Assembly: GCA_017615495.1 (NCBI GenBank) | Contig: JAGAAA010000088.1 | Coordinates: 1 to 6,410, forward strand | Direction: 5' to 3' | From: Clostridia bacterium | GTDB lineage: Bacteria > Bacillota > Clostridia > Christensenellales > CAG-1252 | Length of the DNA: 6,410 bases | Shown here: positions 5,817-6,410 of the stretch, one piece after another | Position numbering within the stretch: the stretch's first letter is position 1 | How the letters are laid out: each line of letters starts with the position of its first letter | Program-made: the position numbers and the translations under genes | Notes under the pieces: model-generated | Database searches by the model: none | What the model was told of the DNA's origin: nothing | What the model saw: only the letters and a program-made list of their open reading frames with translations

Positions 5817-5995
5817 GCTTTGCTAAGCATAAATCGAAACTTCGTTTCATGATTTGACGACTTTGTCGTCATTAAGGATAACAAACCATCCGCAACGCAA
5901 GCTCCGCTTGCGCTTCACGCGGCATAGTCGCACGTCACGCAACCGAAAGGTTGCAATTCACGTCGCAACGCGACAATTAACGCTCCGTAAGGAGC
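5817..5995. repeat. Second hairpin array in the leader of the lipid kinase gene
   Basis: Hairpins in order: GCTT-TGCT-AAGC (5817-5828), GAAAC-TTC-GTTTC (5836-5848), TGACGAC-TTT-GTCGTCA (5855-5871), CGCAAGC-TCC-GCTTGCG (5896-5912), GCGGC-ATA-GTCGC (5919-5931, one G-U pair), GCAACC-GAAA-GGTTGC (5939-5954), GTCGC-AAC-GCGAC (5962-5974) and GCTCC-GTAA-GGAGC (5982-5995). From 5913 on, the hairpins are separated by CTTCAC, ACGTCAC, AATTCAC and AATTAAC, the same linker family as in the cyclophilin upstream region and in the same orientation relative to the following gene. No gene is seen in 5738-6008. Confidence 0.85.
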
Positions 5996-6008
5996 CAAAA
6001 AGGGGCAT
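5982..6008 (+). promoter_or_regulatory. Unusual translation start region of the lipid kinase gene
   Basis: Two Shine-Dalgarno-like sequences are present. AAGGAG (5989-5994) is the better match but is 14 nt from ATG 6009, and its GGAG is paired in the stem GCTCC-GTAA-GGAGC. AAGGGG (6000-6005) is unpaired but only 3 nt from the ATG, closer than usual. The ATG at 6009 is still preferred because the IYNPNSG family motif begins six residues later; the next in-frame ATG would remove it. Confidence 0.5.
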
Positions 6009-6410
6009 ATGAGTTTATTTCACGTGATCTATAACCCAAATTCCGGGATGCGCAAGACAAGGCGGGCGGCGGAATCCGTCCGTAAGATCCTCGAAGCTCA
6101 AGGCGACGAGGTCATCTTTTATCCTACCCAAAAAGCGGGCCACTGCACCGAGATCGTTAAGGAGATCAACACGTCTTACGAGGACGCAAAAGTTCTTATC
6201 ATCGGCGGTGACGGCACCTTCAGCGAAGCGCTCAACGGCATCGTGGATTTTGACAAGATCACCCTCGGTTTGATCCCCTGCGGCACGGGCAACGATTTTG
6301 CAAAAAAGCTTAAGATCCCCGGCAACGCCAAAAAGGCGCTCCGCAAGATCCTTTCCGGCGAGGAGACCCTCGTGGACTTTATCGAACTTGAGGGCGGCAA
6401 GCGTTGTTTG
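6009..6410 (+). CDS. Diacylglycerol/lipid kinase (DagK/YegS/BmrU type), N-terminal part (3' end outside window)
   Basis: The first 134 residues of a lipid kinase whose frame is open to the end of the window; the family is usually near 290-310 aa. It starts MSLFHVIYNPNSG, and the NPxSG element, the nucleotide-binding GGDGTFSEALNG (about residues 66-77) and PCGTGNDFAKKL (about 90-101) are the catalytic-domain signatures of PF00781. The family phosphorylates diacylglycerol or similar lipids at the inner membrane face to recycle them into phosphatidic acid. Members are soluble and peripheral, and no membrane segment is seen here. The gene has its own promoter candidate at 5768-5796 and a long structured leader. 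Which lipid is used (diacylglycerol, or another as in YegS) cannot be decided from this fragment. Confidence 0.9.
   Translation, partial: MSLFHVIYNPNSGMRKTRRAAESVRKILEAQGDEVIFYPTQKAGHCTEIVKEINTSYEDAKVLIIGGDGTFSEALNGIVDFDKITLGLIPCGTGNDFAKKLKIPGNAKKALRKILSGEETLVDFIELEGGKRCL

Noticed and set aside
5800..6008. A known riboswitch or T-box leader before the lipid kinase gene
   Set aside because: I see only a series of short independent hairpins, with no T-box sequence, no multi-branch junction core and no terminator/antiterminator pair. This is a judgement by eye without a covariance search.

Overview
The window looks like a chromosomal segment of an anaerobic Clostridia-type Firmicute. The reasons are strong AGGAGG-type ribosome binding sites, tight co-directional gene packing, a ferredoxin-dependent 2-oxoacid oxidoreductase, moderately high GC with C-ending codons, and best remembered resemblance of several proteins to uncultured gut Clostridia. 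The taxonomy is inference. All genes are on the + strand.

Positions 1-4914 hold what reads as one operon of six genes: the C-terminal third of iorA (cut by the window edge), iorB, a phenylacetate-CoA ligase (paaK), a tandem-ACT-domain protein, an amidohydrolase-2 family TIM-barrel enzyme, and a class I/II PLP aminotransferase. Gaps are between -11 and +15 nt, so translational coupling is likely. The enzymes connect: aminotransferase (aromatic amino acid to arylpyruvate), IorAB (arylpyruvate to arylacetyl-CoA plus CO2 and reduced ferredoxin) and PaaK (arylacetyl-CoA to/from arylacetate). The set could run toward aromatic amino acid breakdown, or in reverse to make aromatic amino acids from scavenged arylacetates. 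The ACT protein is a plausible amino acid sensor. The role of the amidohydrolase is not known.

Positions 4915-5221 are a gene-free gap filled with short hairpins separated by a repeated linker (AGTGAAGTT in the left half, the inverse AACTTCAC/AATTCAC in the right half). The last hairpin carries the Shine-Dalgarno sequence of the next gene in its loop.

Positions 5222-5737 encode a single-domain cytoplasmic cyclophilin. Positions 5738-6008 are a second gene-free gap. It has a hairpin, a good extended -10 promoter, and a leader of about 200 nt with a second array of hairpins separated by the same AATTCAC-type linker. It leads into a diacylglycerol/lipid kinase gene (6009 to the window end, incomplete).

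The coding content is ordinary. The most unusual feature is the pair of arrays in which the linkers are constant while the hairpin stems change sequence but keep pairing. This is the opposite of the usual repetitive extragenic palindrome, and it suggests selection on structure in the leader RNAs.
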